A stretch of 64,000 bases of DNA from Clostridia bacterium (GCA_017464805.1 JAFTYE010000003.1:74259-138258), one strand, 5' to 3'; positions 17,126 through 25,236 are shown, numbered from the stretch's first letter. The notes: a model not told the origin generated them from the sequence alone. Translations and numbers: made by a program.

Positions 17126-17156
17126 AAAGAACGGAGACCGCCGATCTCCGTTCTTT
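17126..17156 (+). terminator. Terminator after lysR
   Basis: AAAGAACGGAGA and TCTCCGTTCTTT pair over twelve bases around a seven-base loop, ending in T4. Confidence 0.85.
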
Positions 17157-17278
17157 TGGTTCGTTTCTCCCTAAATACAGTAGCCGTTTGTCAAAAAACG
17201 GAAGCATCCGCTTATTTTGTTACTCATAAAAACCGAGCGGCGGGCACATAGTAAACCTTGAAAAATCTCGCAAGGAAA

Positions 17279-17314
17279 ATGATCTGCCGCGGCAGATCCG
17301 GTTTTTTAATATGA
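17279..17314 (+). CDS. Possible 11-codon leader peptide overlapping spoIVB start
   Basis: AAGG followed closely by ATG opens a reading frame coding MICRGRSGFLI; its TGA shares bases with the ATG of spoIVB, which has no Shine-Dalgarno site of its own. Coupled translation is possible. The frame lies across the palindrome at 17281. Very short, so only tentative. Confidence 0.25.
   Translation: MICRGRSGFLI
17281..17307 (+). terminator. Palindrome plus T run directly before spoIVB (attenuator-like)
   Basis: GATCTGCCGCGGCAGATC is an 18-base perfect palindrome followed by CCGG and TTTTTT, ending three bases before the spoIVB ATG. It has the form of an intrinsic terminator or attenuator in the leader. 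Confidence 0.5.
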
Positions 17315-18411
17315 AAACAAAGCGTCCATTCTCTCCTCGTCTTCTCGCTCTTTTCCTTTCTGTTCTTTTGTTGCTCTCGCCCACCGCACTCTCGGCGGCC
17401 AGCGCGCCCGAGGAGCTTGCCTTCGCCCGAGGTTCGTTCGCCTTATCCGTCGCGGCAAAGACCGACCTCACGTCCATGCGTCTGATCCCCGGCGGCATGC
17501 CCTTCGGCATCCGCATGCAGACCGAGGGCGTGATGGTCGTGGGTCTGACCGAGGTTACCTCGAACGGCAAGTCCTGCCGCCCCGCCTATGAAGCGGGCGT
17601 GCGGCAAAAGGATATTCTCGTCGCCGTCGGCGGCAAGACGGTTGCGGATGCCGAGGAAGCCACCGCCCTCATCGCCGCCTCGGGCGGCAAGCCCGTGACG
17701 CTCTCGATTTTGCGCGGCTCGGAGAAAAAGGAGCTGACCGTCACCCCGAAAAAGTCCGACAAGGACGGGCAGTTCCGCTGCGGACTGTGGTTGCGCGACT
17801 CCGCCTCGGGCATTGGCACCGTGACCTTCGTTGACCCCGATAACGGCCTGTTCGGCGGGCTTGGCCACGGTGTCTGCGACAGCGACACTGGTGCGCTCGT
17901 CCCCCTTTCGCGCGGCAGTGTCCTGTCTGTGAAGTTAAGCGGCGCGGTACGCGGCGAATGCGGCAAGCCCGGCGAGCTGCGCGGCAGCTTTACCGGCACG
18001 CGACTCGGCTCGGTCGTGACCAACAGCGAGTGCGGCGTGTTCGGGGTACTGACCGAAGCTCCGCAAAGTGCTTACGCACCCATGCCCGTGGCCGCCGCGT
18101 CCGAGGTGAAGGAAGGCTGTGCCACCGTTCTTTGCACGCTGGATGAGAGCGGCATCAAGGAATACGCGGTCGAAATTTCGAATATCGACCACAGCGCGCG
18201 CCCGACCAAGTCCTTTACCGTTCGTGTCACCGATCCCGCCCTGCTCCAAAAGACGGGCGGCATCGTGCAGGGCATGAGCGGCTCCCCGATCATCCAGAAC
18301 GGTAAGATCGTGGGTGCGGTGACCCATGTGCTGGTGGACGACCCCACCACCGGCTACGGCATCTTTATCGAAAACATGCTCACGCGCATGCAGATGCGCG
18401 CGGCGGCGTGA
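17311..18411 (+). CDS. spoIVB: SpoIVB-type S55 family serine protease
   Basis: 366 residues. A signal or anchor segment (residues ~12-30) is followed by a PDZ domain (~residues 60-150, with AYEAGVRQKDILVAVGGKTV) and the S55 peptidase domain, with the catalytic His in GGLGHGVCDSDTG and the Ser in GGIVQGMSGSPI. In Bacillus the protein is secreted from the forespore and triggers SpoIVFB-mediated pro-sigma-K processing. It implies a sporulating lineage. No Shine-Dalgarno site precedes the ATG; a palindrome with a T run sits there instead. Confidence 0.92.
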   Translation: MKTKRPFSPRLLALFLSVLLLLSPTALSAASAPEELAFARGSFALSVAAKTDLTSMRLIPGGMPFGIRMQTEGVMVVGLTEVTSNGKSCRPAYEAGVRQKDILVAVGGKTVADAEEATALIAASGGKPVTLSILRGSEKKELTVTPKKSDKDGQFRCGLWLRDSASGIGTVTFVDPDNGLFGGLGHGVCDSDTGALVPLSRGSVLSVKLSGAVRGECGKPGELRGSFTGTRLGSVVTNSECGVFGVLTEAPQSAYAPMPVAAASEVKEGCATVLCTLDESGIKEYAVEISNIDHSARPTKSFTVRVTDPALLQKTGGIVQGMSGSPIIQNGKIVGAVTHVLVDDPTTGYGIFIENMLTRMQMRAAA

Positions 18412-18437
18412 AAAAAGCGACCCACGGGTCGCTTTTT
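18411..18437. terminator. Bidirectional terminator between spoIVB and the LRR lipoprotein
   Basis: AAAAAGCGACCC-AC-GGGTCGCTTTTT, at least eleven pairs with A and T tails. Confidence 0.85.
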
Positions 18438-18439
18438 CG

Positions 18440-19603
18440 TTAGCCAAATATAGATTTAGCGACATTTCCATCTGTGCAATAGACGGTGTAGCTACCTGTT
18501 TCGTCATTCCAGTCATATCCGAATGTGATAGCATTCCATTGTACTTTGGTGCCGCCGAAGACAATGCTTTCAAGAGACGGACAAAAAGCAAATGCGCCTA
18601 ATTTAATTTCCGTTACACTGTTGGGGATGGTAACGCTTGTTAGGTTATCGCAGCCTAAGAATGTGAAATCCCAAATAGTCTTTACGCCGTTGGGAATAGT
18701 AATGTTCGTTAGAGATAAACAACAACCGAAAGCGCCACCTCCGATCGTCGTTATGCTATCGGGGATGATGATGCTTTCAAGGGAGTAACAACAAACGAAA
18801 GCGTTAATTCCAATCTCTGTGACACTTCCGTCTGATGGAATAACAGAATTTCTGCATCCTGCAATTAAAGTTTTTTTTGCGGTTTCAATAATACAGTTTC
18901 CATTACTATGATAAATGGAGTTCCCCTCGGCAACGGTCATGCTTGTAATATTTTCGCAACATGAAAAATGGCCAAAACCGTCAAACGTTGTAACGCTTAT
19001 AGGGATCTCAATGCTTGTCAGGCTACAACACTCGGAAAACGCTTCATTTCCAATGCTCGTTATGCTGGTTGGAATAATTACACTCGTAATTTTATCGCAT
19101 TCTTCAAAGGATCTTTCACCGATGCGAATAACGGGTTCGCCATTATAGGCAGCAGGGATCACCACAGAAATATCGTTTCCTATGTAGTCGCTAATTTCAT
19201 AACCTCCGGGTATTTTCTTGAATGTAAATTGGGATGGGTCAGTTTCTGACATGGGGGCTTGATATCCACAAATGGTACACTTGTTGGCAGAATTCAAAGA
19301 ATGTGCTCTTGCATCTGCCTTCTCCACGCAACCCACACGGGTGCAGGCACGGTAATGCTCGGTGGAATTGTAAGACCAGGTTGTGCCGTAGTTGTGACCA
19401 AGTGCGGCAATCAAGCCTTGAGCAGCGACAACCTCGTTGCACACGGAGCAGTGCTTACCTTCGGTAAGGCCTGCTTCGGTACACGTTGCAGCTACCGAAG
19501 CATCAATAACTTCTGTGTGCTCGTGGGAAGTTTCGTTACATGAGGTTAGGATAAGAGAAAAGAAAAGGATGGCTGTGATGAAAAGGATTAGGAGTTTTTT
19601 CAT
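18440..19603 (-). CDS. BspA-like leucine-rich-repeat lipoprotein
   Basis: 387 residues. Signal peptide ending in the lipobox LTSC (Cys about residue 22), then a Cys/His-rich region (residues ~40-115) with repeated CxxC pairs and GHNYGTTW, common in surface proteins of gut Clostridia, then about nine LRR_5/BspA repeats of the pattern LTSVTIPNSVTEIGxxAFxxC up to the C-terminus. Members act as surface adhesins or binding proteins. It is AT-richer than its neighbours and lies 46 bases after the unknown lipoprotein gene, so the two probably share the promoter at 20759. Confidence 0.88.
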   Translation of the reverse strand: MKKLLILFITAILFFSLILTSCNETSHEHTEVIDASVAATCTEAGLTEGKHCSVCNEVVAAQGLIAALGHNYGTTWSYNSTEHYRACTRVGCVEKADARAHSLNSANKCTICGYQAPMSETDPSQFTFKKIPGGYEISDYIGNDISVVIPAAYNGEPVIRIGERSFEECDKITSVIIPTSITSIGNEAFSECCSLTSIEIPISVTTFDGFGHFSCCENITSMTVAEGNSIYHSNGNCIIETAKKTLIAGCRNSVIPSDGSVTEIGINAFVCCYSLESIIIPDSITTIGGGAFGCCLSLTNITIPNGVKTIWDFTFLGCDNLTSVTIPNSVTEIKLGAFAFCPSLESIVFGGTKVQWNAITFGYDWNDETGSYTVYCTDGNVAKSIFG

Positions 19604-19649
19604 ACTTCCTCCAAAATGATTGTTATTGTTTCAGGTAAAAAGTGGGGGA

Positions 19650-20537
19650 TTAACTGTTATTGTGAATTGACTGCTTTAACATATATATTTTCTTTTCATC
19701 TGTCCAGTCAACATTCCAATTTAATTTTATCGTTTTTGAAGAGTTTTCAAGTCTATCTTCTGCTGCATTTGACAAACGTTGATGCCCCAGACTATCGATT
19801 GAATATCCCCCTACATAATAACTGCCACCATATTCGGTAGTATAGCCATGATACAGTAGAGCTTCACATCGTCCGTTTCCTAAAATATAATATTCGATTT
19901 GCGCAAGAGGCACCAACGGTCTATAGCCACTATTTCTAGGTTCGTAATATTCCAACTCTTTGATTGTGGCATACATATTGTCAAATAATTGTTGTTGTTC
20001 TGATGTTAATGAAATTGTGTCGGGATTACTTAAAGTTATTTCTTCAAAATATTCCTTTTCAGCCTCCAATCCATTATAGGCTAACTGTTTAATATACTCT
20101 GGCTTGTCGGTGGAAACATATACCCATGACAACAATTCGCACTCTTCAACAATCCTATCTTCTACTGAATATTCGGAGCTGTATAAATAATTAAAAATAG
20201 TGTCAGTAACAAAATACATTCGTTGGCAGGATCTTAATATATAAGAACTGCCAGTATCATTCGTTTTTATTTGATATACAACCCCTAAATAATATTCCCC
20301 CCGTGTATTGGTGGTGTAGAGGTGCAAGCTTGAGGCCTCAACATCGTCATACGTATATTTCTTTGTACAACTGTCACAGACATATTCCCATTCTTCGATA
20401 TGCTGGAGTATGTTTTCTGCTAATTGAGTATTTGGAGTTTCGCTTGTTGTGTTAGTTCCATTTTCGTCACATGAAGAAAGAAGGAACGAACAGAGAACGG
20501 TGGCTGTGATGAGAAGAATGATAGTAATTTTTTTCAT
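19650..20537 (-). CDS. Unknown lipoprotein
   Basis: 295 residues, not recognised. MKK signal peptide with lipobox LSSC, then a hydrophilic, Glu/Tyr-rich domain containing a single CDSC pair near residue 54. No enzyme motif seen. GGAGG directly precedes the ATG. The coding sequence is clearly AT-rich compared with flanking housekeeping genes, suggesting acquired DNA. Likely co-transcribed with the LRR lipoprotein that follows. Confidence 0.8.
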   Translation of the reverse strand: MKKITIILLITATVLCSFLLSSCDENGTNTTSETPNTQLAENILQHIEEWEYVCDSCTKKYTYDDVEASSLHLYTTNTRGEYYLGVVYQIKTNDTGSSYILRSCQRMYFVTDTIFNYLYSSEYSVEDRIVEECELLSWVYVSTDKPEYIKQLAYNGLEAEKEYFEEITLSNPDTISLTSEQQQLFDNMYATIKELEYYEPRNSGYRPLVPLAQIEYYILGNGRCEALLYHGYTTEYGGSYYVGGYSIDSLGHQRLSNAAEDRLENSSKTIKLNWNVDWTDEKKIYMLKQSIHNNS

Positions 20538-20719
20538 TTTTTCCTCCGATAGTAAAATACAAATGCCCCGAAGAGTATCTGAACATTGGAGCCGCGATTA
20601 GGGAAAGCGGTCAATCCCGTCATAGATGAGCTACACTTAACGGTGGTAGAGACCGGATCCGCGCATTCAATTTGTGGCCGATTTACGTGGCGGAGAGGAG
20701 CTATATAACGCAAGCCCAT
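20534..20719 (-). other. 61-codon open frame or conserved leader before the lipoprotein, coding status unclear
   Basis: An ATG-started frame whose stop overlaps the next ATG as ATGA. It has no Shine-Dalgarno site, is GC-richer than the gene it precedes, and its translation (with NRPQIECADPVSTTVKCSSS) has no domain I recognise. It could be a short coupled ORF, but the DNA could equally be a structured leader or an intergenic repeat. Confidence 0.3.
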
Positions 20720-20720
20720 T

Positions 20721-20774
20721 TATAGCCCATATTGTATCATATATAGCCCACTTTGTCAAGCGTTTTGGGCTATA
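20721..20774. promoter_or_regulatory. Three GGGCTATA operator boxes between the XRE gene and the lipoprotein operon
   Basis: TATAGCCCA at 20721 and 20742 (21 bases apart, two helical turns) and its inverse TGGGCTATA at 20766. They cover the spacer and start region of the minus-strand promoter and the -10 of the XRE gene, so a bound protein would affect both directions. The adjacent XRE protein is the obvious candidate. Confidence 0.6.
20731..20759 (-). promoter_or_regulatory. Promoter of the lipoprotein/LRR operon
   Basis: Minus-strand TTGACA (20754-20759) and TACAAT (20731-20736), spacer exactly 17. Confidence 0.85.
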
Positions 20775-20803
20775 ATTAGTCCAAATATTTTATGGAGGAC
20801 AAA

Positions 20804-21046
20804 ATGGACACCTATACGACTGTTAAAAACCGCATTTTACAACTTCTTGGGGAAAAGAAAATGTCGATCCACAGGCTGGCCATGGAATCGGCAGTCGCCC
20901 CCTCGTCTATCAAGAATATCCTTTACGGAAAAAGCAAAAATCCCGGAATCGTCACAATCAAAATGCTCTGTGATGGCTTCGGGATTTCTTTGATCGATTT
21001 CTTTGATACCGAGGATTTTAAAAAACTTGAACAGGAAATACAATAA
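20804..21046 (+). CDS. Small XRE-family DNA-binding regulator
   Basis: 80 residues, almost entirely one helix-turn-helix domain (KKMSIHRLAMESAVAPSSIK, then GISLIDFF). The ATG at 20804 follows GGAGG by five bases; the in-frame ATG at 20792 would put that site inside the gene. Small regulators of this class control mobile or accessory genes. Repeated TGGGCTATA boxes in the divergent control region suggest it represses itself and the lipoprotein operon. Confidence 0.9.
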   Translation: MDTYTTVKNRILQLLGEKKMSIHRLAMESAVAPSSIKNILYGKSKNPGIVTIKMLCDGFGISLIDFFDTEDFKKLEQEIQ

Positions 21047-21079
21047 CAGGGGACACAACATCGGTTGTGTCCCCTGTTA
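21044..21079. terminator. Bidirectional terminator between XRE gene and doc
   Basis: TAACAGGGGACACAAC and GTTGTGTCCCCTGTTA form a perfect 16-pair stem with a four-base loop, between convergent genes. Confidence 0.9.
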
Positions 21080-21081
21080 TG

Positions 21082-21456
21082 TTATTCATTTTGGTAGATC
21101 CAATCCAGCAATTCCTCGTAACCCATTTTTCCTGCCGCTATCGCAAGCCCCACGCGGGCAACCTCTTCGTTTGTTGGACGCAGCTTGATACCGTTCGTTT
21201 CAAGGAACGTAAGCAAAACGTACATGCCAATCCGCTTGTTTCCGTCAACGAATGCATGGTTGGAAATGAGAGAGTAACCGATTCTTGCTCCTTTGTCCTC
21301 TTTGGTGGGATACAGCTCTTTTCCGTCAAAGGTAGCAAAAGCCGATTCAAGTGCGCTGTCGAGAAGCGCGGCGTCGCGTATGCTTGGGTCGCCGCCCGTT
21401 TCTTCTGTTATAAGCTTGTGTAGAAGCAATACTTTTTCTTGACTAAATTTGATCAT
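21082..21456 (-). CDS. doc: Doc-type Fic-family toxin
   Basis: 124 residues, the size of phage P1 Doc. The Fic core HAFVDGNKRIG carries the catalytic His and the phosphate-binding NKR. Doc proteins phosphorylate elongation factor Tu and stop translation. Its ATG overlaps the stop of the antitoxin gene by four bases, ensuring coupled synthesis. Phd is expected to bind and neutralise it. Confidence 0.93.
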   Translation of the reverse strand: MIKFSQEKVLLLHKLITEETGGDPSIRDAALLDSALESAFATFDGKELYPTKEDKGARIGYSLISNHAFVDGNKRIGMYVLLTFLETNGIKLRPTNEEVARVGLAIAAGKMGYEELLDWIYQNE

Positions 21457-21695
21457 TTCGCAAGCTCCTCAAAGGCAGGGCGGTAAAGCTTCAAAATGCG
21501 CGCCGCAACAAAATCAATCTTCTCGTCGTCGGTCATTTCGATGGTGATGTCTTTTTCCACGTCTACGAGCTTGTACTTCGGCTTGTTGTTTTTGAAGATA
21601 TAAAGCTCGCCGTGCTTGTCAGTCATTCTCGCAACGCGGGAAAAGTTCTGATTTGCCTCGGAAATGGAAACGATTTGCTTGGTGTTGATGTTCAT
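21453..21695 (-). CDS. phd: Phd/YefM-family antitoxin
   Basis: 80 residues. The N-terminal half is the Phd/YefM DNA-binding fold (VSISEANQNFSRVARMTDKH) and the C-terminal half a short acidic region ending YRPAFEELAK that should wrap the toxin. AAGGAG precedes the ATG. It represses its own promoter through the adjacent inverted repeat (family knowledge plus the visible site). Confidence 0.92.
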   Translation of the reverse strand: MNINTKQIVSISEANQNFSRVARMTDKHGELYIFKNNKPKYKLVDVEKDITIEMTDDEKIDFVAARILKLYRPAFEELAK

Positions 21696-21726
21696 GGATA
21701 TCTCTCCTTATTGAGAATACATCTAT

Positions 21727-21762
21727 ATTATACACAAATTTTAGGATATTGTCAACCTAAAA
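21727..21762 (-). promoter_or_regulatory. phd-doc promoter with overlapping palindromic operator
   Basis: Minus-strand TTGACA (21750-21755) and TATAAT (21727-21732), spacer 17. TTTTAGG and CCTAAAA (21739-21745, 21756-21762) are inverted around the -35 box, as expected for Phd autorepression. Confidence 0.8.
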
Positions 21763-21796
21763 CGAAAAATTCATAAAGTTTCCATGCCTATTTAGG

Positions 21797-22579
21797 CTAC
21801 GGCAGCTTGTTTTCCTTCGACGGCGGATAACCGAAAAGCTTGACGTACGCCTTGTAAAAAGCGGAATAGTCGTGATAACCGCAGCTTGCATAGATTTTCG
21901 ACAGCATACAGTTTTCGCGGATCAGGCTTCGCCCATATAACAGACGCTTTTGGGTGATGTATTCATGCAGCGATATGCCCATTTCTTTTTTGAAGGTATG
22001 GGTGACAGCGGAAGCAGAGGAACATACGGCTCGGGACAGTGCCTCTACGCTTAGGTCGTCAGCCAAATGATTGGTGATATAATCGATCAGATCGACGACC
22101 AGCTTGCTACTCATGTTTTCTACGGGCGTGGTGCTGTGCTGCATATCCAGCTCTGCGAGCAAGACCAAGAGAAGCGAATAGGCATAAAAAGGCCGTTTCT
22201 CGCCTTTTTTAAGCGTATCCAAAAGCCTTCGGAGAAGAAAGGGAAGATCCCCGTCGGGCTGCTCGATAATACGCATTCCCGATGTCAGAGAGCGAAGAGG
22301 CGTTTCTTGCAGGGCGGCATCCGAAATGCCGATACGCATACGAAAAAAGTTTTCCCCTTCCTTTAATCTGAAAAAATGATAGGTTTCCCGTGGGATAAAA
22401 AGCAGCGTGCCGTGCGGCAGGCATCTGCTGCCGCCCTCGCACAGAAAGGTGACACCGTCCCCCATATAGAGGATCAGCTCGTGATAGGCATGCAGCTCTC
22501 GCTCTGCTATATGGGGGTCATTGCCCAAATAAAAGGATATGCCTCGGTAAGTAAATTGATTTTCAAAATATGTATTCAT
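21797..22579 (-). CDS. AraC-family transcriptional regulator
   Basis: 260 residues. An N-terminal cupin-like sensing domain (YHELILYMGDGVTFLCEGG and GTLLFIPRETYHFF) precedes two helix-turn-helix motifs from about residue 160 (LSVEALSRAVCSSASAVTHT; IYASCGYHDYSAFYKAYVKLFGYPP). Typical of sugar-responsive activators. The ATG at 22579 was chosen; a TTG at 22615 lies inside the -35 box. No Shine-Dalgarno site exists and the -10 ends six bases before the ATG, so the mRNA may be leaderless. It is divergent from the amidohydrolase operon, a plausible target. Confidence 0.92.
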   Translation of the reverse strand: MNTYFENQFTYRGISFYLGNDPHIAERELHAYHELILYMGDGVTFLCEGGSRCLPHGTLLFIPRETYHFFRLKEGENFFRMRIGISDAALQETPLRSLTSGMRIIEQPDGDLPFLLRRLLDTLKKGEKRPFYAYSLLLVLLAELDMQHSTTPVENMSSKLVVDLIDYITNHLADDLSVEALSRAVCSSASAVTHTFKKEMGISLHEYITQKRLLYGRSLIRENCMLSKIYASCGYHDYSAFYKAYVKLFGYPPSKENKLP

Positions 22580-22585
22580 GCTTTT

Positions 22586-22615
22586 ATTATAGCATGTGCT
22601 TTGCTGTATTTGCAA
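22586..22615 (-). promoter_or_regulatory. Promoter of the AraC gene (leaderless configuration)
   Basis: Minus-strand TTGCAA (22610-22615) and TATAAT (22586-22591), spacer 18. The predicted start of transcription falls on or beside the A of the ATG. Confidence 0.6.
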
Positions 22616-22655
22616 TAAAATATGCCTATTTTTCTATTTTTATTTCCAAAAAATA

Positions 22656-22664
22656 TGATATAAT
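22656..22664 (+). promoter_or_regulatory. Extended -10 promoter of the amidohydrolase operon
   Basis: TGATATAAT, an extended -10, lies 32 bases before the ATG; the -35 is poor, which would fit a promoter needing an activator such as the divergent AraC protein. Confidence 0.5.
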
Positions 22665-22695
22665 GGTAAAAAAGAATGAAAAAAGGAGCAAAGCT

Positions 22696-23892
22696 ATGAG
22701 CGGAGATAATCGGGTAGCCGCCGTCCTTTTGGCGCGCGGCAAAGAGATCTCGGGCGATATCATCGCCTGGCGGCGCGCCCTGCACGCCATGCCCGAGCTT
22801 CGTATGGACACCCCCATGACCGAGGCGTTCATCGTGAAGACGCTTCGTGAGCTTGGGGTGACGGACATCCGCGCGGGCGTGGGCGGTCACGGCGTGGTGG
22901 CATTGATCAAAGGAGATCTGCCGGGACCTTGCCTTGCCATTCGCGCGGACTGCGACGGCCTGCCGATCAAGGAAGAAACGGGGCTGCCGTTCGCCTCGCA
23001 GAACGGCAATATGCACGCCTGCGGACACGACGCCCATACGGCGATCGCGCTCGGCGCGGCCAAGCTGCTTACGGAAAACAAAAGCCGCCTGCGCGGCTCG
23101 GTGAAGCTCATTTTCCAGCCCTACGAGGAAGGGGATGGCGGCGCGCGGGCTATGATCGCAGACGGTGCGCTTGACAATCCGCAGGTGGATGCGATTATCG
23201 CACTACACAATCACCCAACCGAATGTGCCGCATACGAGGCGGGGGATATCCTCGTCACGCCCGAGCCGACCTCGGCGAGCATCTATGCCTATGAGGCGAC
23301 CTTCTACGGCACGCCCGCGCACGTTTGTCTGTCGAACGAGTCGGTTAACCCCGTGCACATGGCTTGCACGGCAGTCGCCGAGATCGCCGCGCTCCCGAAC
23401 GGAGAGGGCAGGATCATTAACGCCGTTCCCGTGATAAACGGCGGCGTGCGGAACAACGTGATCCCCGAAACCTGCACGGTGTGCGGCTCTATCCGTTCCT
23501 TTGACGCCGCCTTGCACAAGGCGACCGTTGCCCGCGTGGGGGAAATTTTGCTCGCCACCGCCGAACGCTTCGGCGGTCACGTAGAGGTAAAAACCAGCAT
23601 TGACCTGATGGCAACCGAGATCGACCGCCCCCTGTATGACAGTTTTTTGTCCGCCATGAACACGCTGTTTCCCGAGCGCGGCGGCGTGGAGCGCAGGGAC
23701 CGCGAGATCATCGGAGAGGACTTTGCCCGCTTCGCGGCATGCGTCCCTGCCGTCTATTTTATGTTGCATACCGCCCCGTGCGGCGGTGCTTACCCCCTGC
23801 ACCATCCCAAATTTGACGTAAATGAGAGCGTTTTGTACCGCGGCAGCCTGGCCTTCGCGGGATTTGCCCTGCTTTGGCAGGAGAAAGAATGA
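22696..23892 (+). CDS. M20D-family amidohydrolase (N-acyl amino acid / hippurate hydrolase-like)
   Basis: 398 residues. Metal ligands are visible in HACGHDAHTA (about residue 105), the EE pair of PYEEGDGG, and ALHNHPTE, with a dimerisation lid between. Family members cleave N-acyl or N-carbamoyl groups from amino acids in the cytoplasm. AAAGGAG lies eight bases before the ATG at 22696; upstream in-frame codons are across the promoter. A class V aminotransferase gene begins 11 bases after the stop, suggesting that the released amino acid or amine is processed next (inference). Confidence 0.9.
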   Translation: MSGDNRVAAVLLARGKEISGDIIAWRRALHAMPELRMDTPMTEAFIVKTLRELGVTDIRAGVGGHGVVALIKGDLPGPCLAIRADCDGLPIKEETGLPFASQNGNMHACGHDAHTAIALGAAKLLTENKSRLRGSVKLIFQPYEEGDGGARAMIADGALDNPQVDAIIALHNHPTECAAYEAGDILVTPEPTSASIYAYEATFYGTPAHVCLSNESVNPVHMACTAVAEIAALPNGEGRIINAVPVINGGVRNNVIPETCTVCGSIRSFDAALHKATVARVGEILLATAERFGGHVEVKTSIDLMATEIDRPLYDSFLSAMNTLFPERGGVERRDREIIGEDFARFAACVPAVYFMLHTAPCGGAYPLHHPKFDVNESVLYRGSLAFAGFALLWQEKE

Positions 23893-23902
23893 GAGAAACC
23901 GT

Positions 23903-25192
23903 ATGAAAAACTATCCAAACGGACTGCTTTTTGAAGATGATTTTCAAAAAGAACTGAAAGAAAAATTTTATTATGCCGATGCCGATCCCGAGCATGGCGA
24001 GCGTCTGTTCTTCGACAACTCGGGCGGCTCGCTCCGCCTGAAAAAGGCAGTAGAAGCCAAGGCGGCACTCGAAGCCTTCCCCGACTGCCCCGAGCGTATT
24101 CACGCACGTTCCGTTTACCTGCGATCGCTCGTGGATAACGGCACGAAGAAAATTCTTGAAATCATGTTTGGCGCAAAAAGCGGCGCGCTCATCACCGAGC
24201 TGACCGCCTCGCAGACCATGTTCCACATGGTCGGCCTCGTCATGGAGAATGTCCCCGGCACCAACGCCGTCGTTTCCTCGATCGAGCATCCCTCTGCCTA
24301 CGATGCGATCGAGTATTATTGCAAAAAGACGGGCAAGGAAATGCGCGTTGTACCCGCCAACCCCGTCACGGGCGGCATTGATCCCGAGGAAGTCGTGAAA
24401 TACGTGGACAAGGACACCTGTCTGCTCAGCATCATGTCCGCATCCAATATCTCGGGCAATATCATGGACATGAAGGCCATCGTCAGAATGGCAAGGGAGA
24501 TCAAGCCCGACCTCTACATCATTTCGGACGCCGTCCAGCACGCGCCGCATTGCAAAATGAACGTGGAAGAGCTGAAGATCGACGGCATGAACTTTGCCCC
24601 CTACAAATTCTTCGGCGTGCGCGGCTGCGGCTTTGCTTTCGTGTCCGACCGCGTAGCCGCCCTGCCCCACCACAAGCTGATCGCAAAGGACCAAAAGGTC
24701 TTTGAGCTGGGCACCTGTGCCCCCGGCAACTTTGCCGCCACCATGGAAATTATCCGGTACGTGTGCGAGATTGGCCGTCACTTTATCGGTGACGCGGATG
24801 AAAAGACCTTGTACGACGAGGGCATGCGCCGCATCCATTTGCAGGAAAGAGCACTCCTTTACCGCATGCTGGAAGGCACGGATGAGCTGCCCGGTCTGCG
24901 CCATATCAAGGGTGTGACCGTTTCTGTGGACACCGAGGATCTGACCGCGCGCGACCTGATCGCCGCCATCGCCATCAACGGTGTGGACTTCACCGAGTGC
25001 GTGGCTGAGTATCAGCGCCGCGGCGTCACGGTCTACGAGCGCGTCAATACCAGCATATACTCCAAGCGTATCGTGGAATCGCTGGGACTGACGGGCGCCA
25101 TCCGCGTGTCCCCCATGCACTGCCACGGACGCGAGGATATCGACAAATTCCTGCGCATCACCGCCGAGATGGCGATGGCATACGGAAACTGA
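23903..25192 (+). CDS. Class V PLP-dependent aminotransferase / cysteine desulfurase-like protein
   Basis: 429 residues. Fold-type I PLP enzyme: LFFDNSGGSLRLKKAVEA at the N-terminus, a TASQTMFHM phosphate loop, DAVQHAPH with the PLP-ring Asp, and the Schiff-base lysine in NFAPYKFFGVRG. The pattern is nearest to the cysteine desulfurase/isopenicillin N epimerase group, but no mobile active-site Cys loop typical of IscS is obvious, so the substrate is unknown. Second gene of a two-gene unit with the M20 amidohydrolase; a strong terminator follows. Confidence 0.85.
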   Translation: MKNYPNGLLFEDDFQKELKEKFYYADADPEHGERLFFDNSGGSLRLKKAVEAKAALEAFPDCPERIHARSVYLRSLVDNGTKKILEIMFGAKSGALITELTASQTMFHMVGLVMENVPGTNAVVSSIEHPSAYDAIEYYCKKTGKEMRVVPANPVTGGIDPEEVVKYVDKDTCLLSIMSASNISGNIMDMKAIVRMAREIKPDLYIISDAVQHAPHCKMNVEELKIDGMNFAPYKFFGVRGCGFAFVSDRVAALPHHKLIAKDQKVFELGTCAPGNFAATMEIIRYVCEIGRHFIGDADEKTLYDEGMRRIHLQERALLYRMLEGTDELPGLRHIKGVTVSVDTEDLTARDLIAAIAINGVDFTECVAEYQRRGVTVYERVNTSIYSKRIVESLGLTGAIRVSPMHCHGREDIDKFLRITAEMAMAYGN

Positions 25193-25199
25193 AAATAAC

Positions 25200-25232
25200 A
25201 AAAGAGTGCCCCTCATTGAGGGGCACTCTTTT
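25200..25232. terminator. Bidirectional terminator between aminotransferase and parvulin genes
   Basis: AAAAGAGTGCCCCTCA and TGAGGGGCACTCTTTT pair over about 15 bases. Confidence 0.9.
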
Positions 25233-25236
25233 GCTT

